Origin: Gnetum montanum | Lineage: Eukaryota; Streptophyta; Gnetopsida; Gnetales; Gnetaceae | Direction of reading: 5' to 3' | DNA: 64,000 nt | Assembly (NCBI GenBank): GCA_015680685.1 | Contig: MNCI01038293.1 | Coordinates: forward strand, 370,663-434,662 | Shown: positions 9,981 through 20,060 of the stretch, in pieces | Layout: each line of letters starts with the position of its first letter | Numbering within the stretch: position 1 is the stretch's first letter | The notes under the pieces: model-generated | Told to the model about the DNA's origin: nothing | The model's database searches: none | The model's input: only the letters and a program-made list of their open reading frames with translations | Translations under genes and position numbers: made by a program

Positions 9981-11910
9981 TCATGGGGGAGATGGCCACC
10001 TATGCTAATCATATGGGGCCCTCAATTCTTTTAAATTTTTTTTTTTACACATTTTTGTTTTACAACATTTTTGTTTTACAAAGTTATTTAACTTTTCTAA
10101 TTTTTATTTTACAACATCGTTATACTTTTCTATTTTGTCTGTGTGTGTGTGTGTGTATCCACCCTATAAGTTCGTCACCCAATAAGTGTTCAAACTGATG
10201 GTATGAACTATTTTCATATTGATTGCTAATGTTAGGTTTTTACCTTTAAGCTACAATGTTGATACTAAGGTATGTTTCTGTTGATATGGTAGGCAATGAG
10301 ATCACTTCATCCATCCATCCACCAATTTCTATGGTTTCTCTTGGCTTGGAAATGTAGAGTTCCCTTCTAATAAGAACTTTAACGAATCAGTGACTCGGTA
10401 TTTCTCAAACTAAGGAAAGACTCAAGGATTGCAAAGGGTATGACTTCAAGGGAACTTGGTGCTTTTTGTTGGTCATTCTCTTGGGTGCTTAGATGTTTCT
10501 TCTTGAGTTTTCTTACCGTTTCGATGTTACCCAATTATCGGAAGCTGAGACAATAAAAATAAGAAGTCTTTGCATGGTGTGGTTCTCAAGCATAAAAACA
10601 CAAAACACAAAAAAAAAAGTGAGGATTCAAAGCACACCCCTTAGATGAAATAAATTTGGGCTACAAGCACTGGTTATGAAACCAAAGTGTTCCCTCTAAC
10701 TAAGGCCCTTCTCACTTCTCGTTATCTCCTTTGTTTCGTTGGAATGGTGGTGGCTCTTTGAAGATGCATCCTCATTATCCAAGTGGTGTTTTAACCAAAT
10801 GCATTGATGCAAAGTCACTGGATGTGGTTGGTTTGAGGCCAGAGTTGGAATGAGATTTGCCAAGTCACATTAACCATAAAAGACACAAGGGGTTGTACAC
10901 CACCTTATTCTTGGGATTTCATTCCACTTCTCTTCTCTCCATCCTTCTCTCCATTATTCACCTCATTGCCGGTTGTATCATTAGTGTATATATTTTGGTT
11001 GATGCATTGTTTTATTTTTGGTAATTCCTTCCGGTCAAAACTTTAACTCTTGTTCCAAAAGACATTCCCAGGGCCTACAGACTCTTTGAATGTGGGTTTT
11101 TCAAGGCATTCACAGCATGAGTCTGCTTTGGGAAGGACCCACTAACATTCCTATTTGGAGCATTAGTTAACTTCTTTTCCTTCACATTTTGCAATTAATT
11201 TTATTTTTGTTCATTTTCATCTTGACATCCACTTCATCGATGCCATAGTTTTCCCTTTTTACCTATCTTTCTTACTCCTTTTCTTTCTCCATTGTAACAC
11301 TACCAGAGGTTTTTGATTAGTCATGGGGGTATGGGGCCTAATTTTTTAATTTTCTCCTAGCCTCAAAATTTTTTATTTTCTTCCTAACCCCTACACCTTC
11401 GATAGTCATCATTACTACATCTCCCCAAGTCCATATTAGCCATACCACAACCTAGCCAATGGACTTACACCGAAGCAAGGTATTAATTACATGATGATTC
11501 ATTTACACTTGCTAATATATGATTGTGTTGTGTGTGCAGATGGTAATCATACAACAACGGAATGGATTTGGAGTAAACATTTGGAATGGAGCAATGCTAA
11601 AGCAGCTATGCAAGGAGCAGAATTGATGATGTGCTTACGAATGGACAACAGAATGCATAATCTAGGTGTTAGCAATAGCAAGACTCTTCTCTCTTCTTCT
11701 CTCCTCTTTTCTCTTAACTACCAAATGTGGCCTGATGTCATTGTAATAAGGTGTTCACCCTTGTTGTCATGAACACCAGTTTTGTCAAGTCTTGTAATAA
11801 TGATCCGTTCACATCTTCTCCCATTAGTTCCATTTCACTCAATAATCCCATAACTACCTGATATTATTGTAAGGAACTCAAGGATGAGTTTTCATTCAAT
11901 CATGGGGGTA
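9981..11910 (+). other. R3 3' non-coding region with three polypurine-like tracts
   Basis: No supported gene. TCATGGGGG tracts occur at 9981, 11331 and 11900; only the last abuts the LTR. A (GT)n run sits at 10137-10156. TTTGGGAAGGACCCAC lies at 11127-11142. A splice-acceptor-like GTGTTGTGTGTGCAG followed by ATGG is at 11522-11540, at the place where R4 and R5 carry a third ORF; here only a degenerate 93-codon frame (11491-11772) remains. Confidence 0.7.
11900..11910 (+). other. R3 polypurine tract
   Basis: TCATGGGGGTA directly before the 3' LTR start TGATGAG. The same sequence stands before the 3' LTRs of R2 and R4 and, inverted, next to those of R6 and R8. Confidence 0.85.
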
Positions 11911-12867
11911 TGATGAGACGCGATATGCACAAGCCGTAATATCGCATACGCGATATCGTGGCCACTGCGATATTGCATCCCCTACGATATCGTGTACATG
12001 ATATCATGGTATGCCGCCAAATCTATAAATAAGAGGTGGCACTCCCCTCATTTCATATCCTAGGCTAGAAGTAGCAAAGCTCGGGTAGATTGATCACCCT
12101 GGAGATAGAATATTTTCCATGTGCCCACAGTAGGAGTCCCCCAAGTGAACAATTCTTTATTCAAGCAGCTTTGTACCTGAACGCAAGTTATGTATGGCAA
12201 TAAAGATGACCTTTGTAGATAAACCTTGTAGTACATGGATAGGTTTATTTAATGTTATTTATTGCTTTCCTAATAACGCAGCATAGTATGACTTGGTTAT
12301 GAGCATTGACGAATGTGTATGGGTAGCCAAGGAATCGGCTACTCATCGCAATTAGATTCTCTCACCCTTATCTCCTAGAATGTGGGACAAGTATGACTTG
12401 ATTATGAGCATCTACAGATGTGTACAGCTAGTCAAGGAATCGGTTGCTTGTCACACTTAGGCTAGTTAGGTGCCTCAGTACGACGGCTTCGAGCACGTGT
12501 GTTATGTGTGGTAATCCCAGTAACAATTAGCATTTGGTAGCCACAATTGCACAGTTTAGGGTGTGTACAGCAAGTGGGAATGGATGTTGTTGCTAGGACT
12601 TAGTGTTGTAGTTAGAGTTAGTTTTAGTCTCTCAACCCTTCACCCCTTAGCATAGGAGATAAACCAGAAAAGACCAAAAAACTCATATACCTTGAACTTA
12701 CTTAACCATACACCGTGACAACAACAAGTAAGTCTGGGAAGACAACGACTAATTAACCCCAAGTGTTCCTTGCGACATTTAGGCATTTAGTCTACGGAGT
12801 TCAACTGGATCGCGTGTGTTGCGCTCGTTTCGTATGGTTGAGTGTAGGGGTACCTCGCCACTCATCA
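11911..12867 (+). repeat. R3 3' LTR
   Basis: 957 bp, same ends and landmarks as the 5' copy (TATA CTATAAATAAGAGG near 12023-12036). It is followed by the target duplication ATTGT. Confidence 0.92.
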
Positions 12868-12872
12868 ATTGT

Positions 12873-13822
12873 CGATTTTATCATTAGTCCATTCTGGGTT
12901 GATGCATTGTTTTTCTTTAGTGAATTCTTGTGGGTAAGTTTTTAACTCTTACTTACAAATGACATTCCTAGAGCCTACGAACTCTTTGGTTTATGGGTTT
13001 GTCAGGGTATAAAGGGCATGAGCCTATTTTGGGGAGGACCCACTGGCATTTCTTTTTTATGCAATTATTAACTTCTTTCCCTGAAACATTTCTTGCAATC
13101 AATCATTTCTTGTTTCATCCACATCCATGACATCCGTTTTATTGGCGTTGCCATTGATATTTTTCATCTTTCTTGTTCCTCATGTTTTTCCATCTTATAG
13201 CTATCGAAGGTTTGCTCTTAGTCGTGGGGGCCCTAGCACAAATTTTTCAATTTTTTCCATTTTACTAATTGCATAACCCCTACACCTTGGGTAGTTACTA
13301 GTGATAAATCTCTGAACCAATTTTTACCATAACCACAACTCAGCCAATTCACTTCATATCAAGGGAAGGTATCAACTACATTGTGGATTATCTATCCTTG
13401 CTCATTTGTGATTGTGTTGTGTGTGCAAATGGTGATCATAAAAAAATAGACTAGACTTGGAGGAAGCACTCAGGATGGACCGAAACTAGAGCATTTACAA
13501 AAGGAGCAAGTTTGGGGACATGGCTATGGATAAATAATGAAAGCCATAATCTCGACATTGGTGGCAACACACTCCATATTATTTCTCTCTCTCTCTTTTT
13601 CTCTTCAAGCTGCCAAATAAAGGCTTGGATGTCATTTATGTACGAGTGTTCACCACAATGGTCATGAACACTAATTTTGTAATATGCTTATTGATCTATT
13701 CATTGGGCACGTTGAGTCTGTCATCTCATTCCACTGTCAATTGTCAATTAGTCAATAATCTCATACCTTCCCAATATTTTGTAAGGAACTCGAGGATGAT
13801 TTTTCATTCAGTCATGGGGGTA
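12873..13822 (+). other. R2 3' non-coding region, second part
   Basis: Continues R2 after R3. It has TTTGGGGAGGACCCAC at 13028-13043, a polypurine-like GTCGTGGGGG at 13221-13230, a splice-acceptor-like GTGTTGTGTGTGCAAATGG (here CAA instead of CAG) at about 13414-13432, and the true polypurine tract GTCATGGGGGTA at 13811-13822. The reading frame after the acceptor is broken; no gene supported. Confidence 0.7.
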
Positions 13823-14900
13823 TGATGAGAGTGGTAACTCTAGCAATTTATTCTAATTATCAAAGCAATTACTCTAGTGGTTTATTCTAATTATTAGAGC
13901 AATTACTCTAGCGGTTTATTTTAATTATTAGAGCAGTTACTCTAGCAGTTTATTCTAATTATTAGAGTAATTACTCTACAGTTTTATTCTAATTATTAGA
14001 GCATTTACTCTAGTGATTTATTCTAATTATTAGAGCAATTACTCTATAGGTTTATTCTAATTATTAGAGTAGTTACTCTAGCGGTTTATTCTAATTATTA
14101 CAGTGGTTACTCTAATTATTAGAGTAGTTGCTCCCAAGCCTATAAATACAGTGTCCAAGAGCACAATTGGAAACAAAGTCTTTTAGCAGTCAAGTAGCAG
14201 AACTTTTGTAGTTTGTTTGAAAGTTAGAGTATTTTCCAAGTGCCCGTAACAAGAGGTCGAAGTCTAGATGGATCTTTATTCAAGCATTGTGTACCTGAGC
14301 ACACCTTGTGTACAGCAATAAAGACAAGCTCTTTGATTCATCCTTGCAACACTTGAGATTTGTTTTTTTACACATTTTTTTATTTTATTTTCTTAAGCAT
14401 TTATTTTATTTTATGCACTTTACGTTTCTGTTATTAGCACAGCAATTCATTTTGATTAATTAAGCAAATCGTTAAATTACATAAGCACGACCACTTCGAG
14501 CATGCATGTAACACTTGGTAACCCAGTAAAAATTAGCGTTTGGTAATCCCAGTAGTGTTGCACTCGTTTAGGATGTGTACGGCAAGTGGGAACGGATGTT
14601 GGTGTTAGGATTACTTAAAAATTAGTTAATGAGTATTTAAGTTAAATTATTCACTTAATTACCTCTCTCCTTCCCTACTAGTGCAGGACATAAAAACATA
14701 AAAGCTATAAAATTCATATGCCTTAAGCTTACTTAACCATACAATCATGACATACAGGTAAGCTTGGGAAGACAACAATCAACCAACCTATCCTTGTTCC
14801 ACAAGGGTGCATAAGCACTTAGTCCTTGGAATTCGACCGAATCATGCATAAAACGCTCATATTCATATGGTTGAGCATAGGGGTACCTCGCCACTCATCA
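13823..14900 (+). repeat. R2 3' LTR with tandem-repeat U3
   Basis: 1,078 bp, TGATGAG...CTCATCA. R and U5 match the family (GTACCTGAGCAC, GCAATAAAG near 14312-14320, GGTACCTCGCCACTCATCA end). U3 is unlike the others: about nine copies of a 34-bp unit instead of GATATCG palindromes, ending at the TATA box CCTATAAATAC (14139-14149). Confidence 0.88.
13831..14130 (+). repeat. 34-bp tandem repeat array in R2 U3
   Basis: About nine imperfect copies of a unit of the form GGTTTATTCTAATTATTAGA plus GCAATTACTCTAGC, each holding the near-palindrome TCTAATTATTAGA. The array ends just before the TATA box, the usual place of LTR enhancers. Copies differ by single bases. Confidence 0.9.
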
Positions 14901-16850
14901 CATAATAATGGCAAATAAGTACATGGTAAGAAAATATCCTTGATATAGACCTACTATAATTAGAAAATCAGATTTTCTTTCACAAGTTGTTCTAATTTTT
15001 GTGGTAGTACCTACATACACATATTAAATCACTTTAATATACTTATCATAAATGTTTTTCCCCTACTAGGCCCACCAAATAATATCTCTAAGAACTTTTT
15101 CATATGCTTTTTCCAAGTTAATGAAGATCATATGTAGATTTTTTCTATATTTTTTAAATTTATTCATCAATTGTCACATCAATAAAATAGCCTCTATAGT
15201 AAATCTTCTTAACATAAATCCAATTTGATTTTTTCTACTATTTATTTAAGTCTAAGACACTACTCTATGACTCTCTCTCAAAGCTTCATAGTGTAGCTCA
15301 TTAGCTTAATTCCTCTATAGTTTACAAAATTTTGTAGATCTCCTTTATTTTTATAAATGGAAACAACAAAGAATTTTCTCTAATTTTTGAGCATTTCTCC
15401 ATCCTTCAAAATTTTTTTAAATAATTATGTTAGCTATGAAACTATTGTATCTCCCAAAGCTATGCAAGATTCTATAGGAATGTTATCTAGTCTAACAACT
15501 TTTTCATTTTTCATCTTTGATAAGGATATCTTCACCTCAAAGAAGGAAAACTCATTAACCAAACTAGAATTTGATTCTTTTTTTGGAATTTCTTCTCTAG
15601 GAATTTCTTCATTGAATAATTTTTGAAAATAATATGTCCACCTATCCAAAATTTCCTTGTCTTTTACCAAAATTCTTTCATTTTCTTCCTTGATAAATGA
15701 CATGATCAATGTCCTTCCATTTTTTATTTTTGTTTTTTTCAACTTATTAATAATTTTTTTTTTGCTTTTTTGTTTCTAATTTTTCATAAAATTTATCAAA
15801 GGTCATATGTTTGACTTTGGCTATTTCTACAATTGCCTCCTTCTTCATTATTATGTATATCAACTTGTTTTCTTGGCTACCGCTTTGCTTTCATTCCTTA
15901 AAGCTTTTTTTCTTGTTTTGGATAGCATGTTGCACTTCATCACTCCACCACTATGTCTCCTTTGGGAAGCATTTTTTACCTTGTGTTTCACTCAAAATTT
16001 TCTTTACAATTTTTTGAATGCAACTTTCTATTTGGCCCCAAATTAAATTTTCAAAGTAATCTCAATTCTAAGTGGCTTTGTGAAGTCTCTAAATAAGGTG
16101 ATGTTATATTTCTTTAAGTTACACCATTTTATACATTTATTCCTTTTTTGTGCTACCTTTGAAGTTATATATAGCTAAAGCCATGATCATTAGTTAATGC
16201 TAAGTTTCAAGGCACTCTCTAACTATGACCTTGCAATCTTTAAACTTGACCTAGTCTCTTTACCATAGTAAGAAATAATCAATTTATGTTTTATTCATAC
16301 CACTCTTATATGTAATTAAATGTTTTATCCACTTGTTGAAATAAGTATTTGCAATTGCAAGGTTATAGGCACTTGCAAATTATAGTAGTGAATCTTCTAT
16401 ATCATTGCACCCTCCAAATCCATGTCATCCATGAATCCTATCATATTCCATTTTCAAAGATCCCATATGACCATTAAAATCCCCTCAAATTAATATGCTT
16501 TCTTTCTAAAAAATTTCTTGAAGCACTTGATCTATACAATCCCAAAAGTCATGCATGATGGAATTTTCTAGGCCAATTTGTGAAGCATATATGTTGATGA
16601 TGTTGATGATCTCATTTCCAAGCACAAGTTTGATGTCCATAATTCGATCTCCATGGCAATATACCAATAAAAATTGGAAATTCTCCTATGAGACTCTTAC
16701 TTTATCTTAATGATGTTGTCTTAATTTCAAATTCAATAGAACAATTGCAACCAATGTTTAACACTTTCGATGACTACTATGACCATGCAAGAATGAAAGT
16801 TAATGTTCAAAAACTAAAATCATGATTTTTATCACATATGATAAGATCTA
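14901..16850 (-). pseudogene. LINE (RTE/L1-like) ORF2 fragment: endonuclease, linker, N-terminal RT
   Basis: Read on the minus strand from right to left. The endonuclease has DRIMDIKLVLGNE, NIYASQIGLENS and GDFNGHMG with several stops (about 16800-16390). A WW..EVQ-like linker is near 15940. The RT upstream region is in a 102-residue open frame (15742-15434) with RWTYYFQKLFNEE and ending KMKNEKVVRLDNIPIES, the NIPIE motif. The RT palm follows with IFINLEKAYEKV (near 15120) and GLYQGYFLTMYLFAIIM, the GLHQG block, at 14950-14901. It is cut exactly there by the 3' LTR of R2. Non-functional. Confidence 0.8.
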
Positions 16851-17110
16851 TAATTTTAATATAGGACATAAACATGTGAACATAAGTTCCTTTTCCAAAT
16901 ATCTCCACCAAGTTGCTCTTGTAATTACAAATAGAATAAATACATTACTCATAGAGTTGCAAGTGATATGAAAGGTTTATTTTCTTTAAAAAGTAAATGT
17001 AAGAAGAAATATATTTTGGCTTGGGATATCCAAAAATACCTTTATAATATCATTGTTCAACTTATTATTCTTTATGGATGTGTTGTTTGAGATTTCAAAT
17101 AGATACTAAA
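16850..17110. other. AT-rich remnant, possible LINE C-terminus on plus strand
   Basis: Mostly featureless AT-rich DNA. On the plus strand, 17040-17100 reads like LINE RT C-terminal IILYGCVV*DF (the LLYGCEVWG block), which would make it a second, opposite LINE piece. The match is short and broken. Confidence 0.3.
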
Positions 17111-17295
17111 ACTGAAAAAAAAAATTTCTTACTTCCACTAAGACCTCTTGGATCTATTGAACTAGTTTTCAAACTCCTTACAAAATTTCTTTTAGAATTT
17201 ATAACTTAGTACTACCTAATGAAATTGAGCCTATGATTTGGAATCACAAAGACAAGACTCCTACAACTAGGCTATATAACTCATTGTTAAAAATT
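17110..17295 (-). repeat. tRNA-derived SINE copy 1
   Basis: The minus strand starts with a tRNA-like head: TATAGCCTAGTTGTAGGAGTC (box A-like) and a decayed box B, GGCTCAATTTC. The body holds GTTATAAATTCT, then GATCCAAGAGGTCTTAGTGG. It shares this body with the copy pair at 27690-27955. Confidence 0.65.
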
Positions 17296-18114
17296 TAAAA
17301 GCCTTTTTTCCTTGATAAATTCAAAGTAATGAGGGAAATGCAATATGATATTATGCTCTTGAAGCACAGATGGTGTCCTTAGAAGTTGAATTTATTTATC
17401 AATTTATAGTTTACACTTATAAACCTTCTACATCCTTGTTGAATAAATACTACAAAAAAAGTAATGATCAAAACCCATGATAAAGAATGGCTTCATCAGG
17501 GAGTTTTATAGCTTAATAAATAGAATATTCAAAACTACATTTTATATTATGATTTTAAGCAAGTTCAAAAATTACTAAAATAAGTAGTATTTCAAAAGCT
17601 TTACGAAATATTTAGTAAGAAAAATGCATTTTTGTTTGAATAGTATTAGGGAAGACATAAATTCAAAGGCAAACTATTTATTTTCTACTTTTACTCATCA
17701 TTTATGATGCATAATTAGCATATTTTCCTACAATGTTTTTCATTTAAGTAAATTAGACATAAATAGAATATTAAAATTGCAAATTCGATTAATTTATTCT
17801 AGATGTTACCAAGAATACTTGGTAATTTTCTTAATGATGTTTTCAAAACTCATAGCATGTATATTTCTACTATCTAGTTGATCTAGACAATCTATGGACA
17901 TAACAATATTTCAATTTTAATCTCAATTTCATAAAAATAATAATTTATTTGCTTATAAAATCCATTAAAATCATCACATATCATGAAGTTACTTTGAAAG
18001 AATTATGGTAAAGAGACTTCACCTATTTGCTAAAATATTATAATCAAGGAAATTCTTTTCAAGAAAGAATGTCAAAAACAATATGACTAGATCATTATAT
18101 TGTAAGGCCACTAA
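17296..18114. other. AT-rich intergenic sequence
   Basis: No open frame, RNA or repeat that can be supported; very AT-rich and probably old degraded repeat. Confidence 0.5.
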
Positions 18115-18250
18115 ATCTAGTGATGAATGGCTCAAGTAGTTAGCTCATTGTCTTGATAGATATAAGGTTATTAATTCAAGTCACACATAAAGTGCTAATC
18201 TAGTGGCAAGTCTCTTAATTTGAGATCTCTAAGTCATGGGTTAGAACCTA
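18115..18250 (+). repeat. two tRNA-like modules, SINE copy 2
   Basis: The first module is TGGCTCAAGTAGTTAGCTC with a box B-like GGTTATTAATTCAAGTC. The second is a truncated plus-strand head of the main SINE family, GTGCTAATCTAGTGGCAAGTC with AAGTCATGGGTTAGAACC. It runs head-on into copy 3. Confidence 0.5.
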
Positions 18251-18395
18251 AAATAATTTTAATATAACTACACCCCAAGATATATAATCTAGTTAGAATT
18301 ATATAACTCATCATTGCCTACTAGAATTGAACCCATGACTTTAAGCTTTCAAATCAAGTATCTTACCATTAAGATAACACCTCATTGTTAAATTC
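18251..18395 (-). repeat. tRNA-derived SINE copy 3
   Basis: The minus strand has GAGGTGTTATCTTAATGGTA (box A) and CATGGGTTCAATTCTAG (box B), 45 bases apart. A body with TCTAACTAGATTATATATCT and GGGGTGTA follows. Confidence 0.75.
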
Positions 18396-18484
18396 TAAAA
18401 TAATTTTGGAGAGTGGAAAGAGGAGGAGAAATGGGGAACGTGGGGGTGTGTGTGTGGTTGGGTTTGTTGAAAACTTAAATAATG

Positions 18485-18615
18485 GAAACATAGGTACACC
18501 CCTAGATATATAGTCCAATTAGAACTTTATATAACTCAACCTTGTCCACCAAAATCAAGCCCATGTCCTGAAGCTTTAAAATCAAGTGTCTTACCACTGA
18601 GCTAACAATCTTGAA
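18485..18615 (-). repeat. tRNA-derived SINE copy 4
   Basis: The best-preserved head: TTAGCTCAGTGGTAAGACAC is a canonical tRNA D-arm/box A, followed by a T-arm-like CATGGGCTTGATTTTGGTGG. The body is as in copy 3. Confidence 0.8.
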
Positions 18616-18644
18616 ACAATTTGGAGTGTTGCATTATGTAATAA

Positions 18645-18775
18645 TTAAAACATAGATACACCCCAAGATTTATAGAAGTTTATAACTTGTTTCTACCTAG
18701 TAGAATTGAACCTATGACTTGAGGTTAAAAGGCCAAAACCTATACCTCTAGGCTAACACCTTATTGTTAATCCTA
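18645..18775 (-). repeat. tRNA-derived SINE copy 5
   Basis: The minus-strand head has GGTGTTAGCCTAGAGGTATAGG and box B CATAGGTTCAATTCTAC; the body ends in GGGGTGTATC. Confidence 0.75.
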
Positions 18776-19231
18776 AAATAATTTGACTATAAGTACACCT
18801 AAGACATATAGCCTAATATGATACAGTAAAGGAAATAAAGAAGAATATAATGATATCTCAAGTGTAATTCAAACCAACAACTACTTCTCTATAAATCCTT
18901 ATCAAATAATGAGCTAGACACTTTAGCTACTAAAGCTATTAATAATAAGCAAAAACCTCAAAGTACATCACATGTTTATCATTTAATAGAAACATAAAAT
19001 AACATAAAAAGAGGAAATTTTCCATTTTAGGAATGTCTACTTAGGTCTACAACCTTCTAATTAATATTTGTAAAAATCAAGAGGAAAATTAATTATTAGT
19101 ATAGATGATGGTCCTAGCTCTAACAACATTTATACTAGTTTAGCTATATGTTTATCATATATATCTATTATTTTTTAGAGAGAATATTTTATATTTTTTA
19201 AATTACTAAAATCCCAAATTATTTCACTTAG
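18776..19231. other. AT-rich intergenic sequence
   Basis: No gene or RNA supported. It ends at the target site AATTG of R4. Confidence 0.5.
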
Positions 19232-19236
19232 AATTG

Positions 19237-19927
19237 TGATGAGGCGTCCTTTGGGCGATCGTGATATTGCGTACACGATATTGCATGCCCAACCACGATA
19301 TCGCATACATGATATCGTAGCCTATCTCCTCATCTATAAATAAGAGGTAGACAGATCAATTAGGCATTAGGAAGTTTTAGAGTTAGTTTTCATTTTAGTT
19401 TTCATTTTCTCTCCTCTTCGTGTATGCCAACAGTGTGGTGATTGTAACTATATGGCATCCTTTATTCGAGTGTGACGTACTTGGACATGCACATGACCAA
19501 AAATAAAGATCCAGATTACTTCATCATTGCAACATTCACTTAGCTTAATTTTTTAATTAATTATTATTTACTACTTTCCTAGTTAATCTCTCTCACCCTT
19601 AAACTCCTATTAAACGCAGAATGAGTACGACTTGATTATGATCATTTAAGTGTGACTACTTGGTAACCCAGTAGCGTACCTAGGATCTACGCTTGGTAAT
19701 CCTAGTGGCAGCCATGCACGAAGTCCAAGATGTGTACGAATAATCAAGGAATGGATGCTCATCGCACTTAGGCTAGATTAGATTCTCTCTTANAGGAAGA
19801 CACCAAACTGTGACCTACGGCTAACTATCTAGATGCCACAACTAGTTCGTCTACGGAGTTCAACCGAATCACACATGTAACACTCGTATTCGTATGGTTG
19901 AGTGTAGGGGTATCTCCCCACTCATCA
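19237..19927 (+). repeat. R4 5' LTR, partly collapsed
   Basis: 691 bp, TGATGAG...CTCATCA. GATATCG palindromes lead to the TATA box (CTATAAATAAGAGG at 19334-19347). A single N at 19792 replaces roughly 130 bp present in the 3' copy (26615-26745), so it marks a collapsed gap. Confidence 0.9.
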
Positions 19928-19928
19928 T

Positions 19929-19946
19929 TGGCGTCGTTGTCGGGGA
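19929..19946 (+). other. R4 primer binding site, tRNA-Asp
   Basis: TGGCGTCGTTGTCGGGGA, 16 of 18 bases complementary to the 3' end of tRNA-Asp(GTC): the best preserved in the window. Confidence 0.9.
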
Positions 19947-20060
19947 CAGTGCTAGTTATCTAGATTAGTTATATCATGCAAGGTGACTATATAGAAATTA
20001 ACGATACATCTTTCAACAAGAAATAATTATAAGAATTCACATATAAATTCACACACAACC

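Larger units (their letters stand above)
6232..12867 (+). mobile_element. R3: complete non-autonomous Ty3/Gypsy element with TSD
   Basis: A 6,636-bp element with two LTRs (6232-7194 and 11911-12867), a tRNA-Asp primer site, a polypurine tract GGGGGTA abutting the 3' LTR, and perfect 5-bp duplications ATTGT at 6227-6231 and 12868-12872. Inside are a gag lacking its capsid core, a protease with a dead active site, no RT, RNase H or integrase core, and a 1.9-kb 3' region. It inserted into R2. The LTRs differ at many C/T and G/A sites in U3, so the insertion is old. Mobilisation must have used proteins from another element. Confidence 0.93.
4544..14900 (+). mobile_element. R2: Ty3/Gypsy retrotransposon with variant LTR, interrupted by R1 and R3
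   Basis: Visible parts are the integrase C-terminus (4544-5252), a 3' non-coding region (5253-6231 and 12873-13822) and a 3' LTR (13823-14900). The 5' half lies left of R1, outside the window. The region breaks at 6231 and resumes after R3 at 12868 with the same 5 bases, ATTGT. R2 is inserted into the LINE that continues at 14901. Its 3' region aligns with those of R3, R6 and R8, but the U3 part of its LTR is different (see the tandem repeat). Confidence 0.8.

Noticed and set aside
13831-14130. CRISPR-like regular repeat array
   Set aside because: Units are contiguous 34-bp tandem repeats without spacers, inside an LTR U3 of a eukaryotic retrotransposon.
18485-18615. Functional tRNA gene
   Set aside because: The D-arm region is tRNA-like, but the T-arm has drifted, the acceptor stem cannot be formed, and the same unit recurs with a common non-tRNA body; a SINE fits better.
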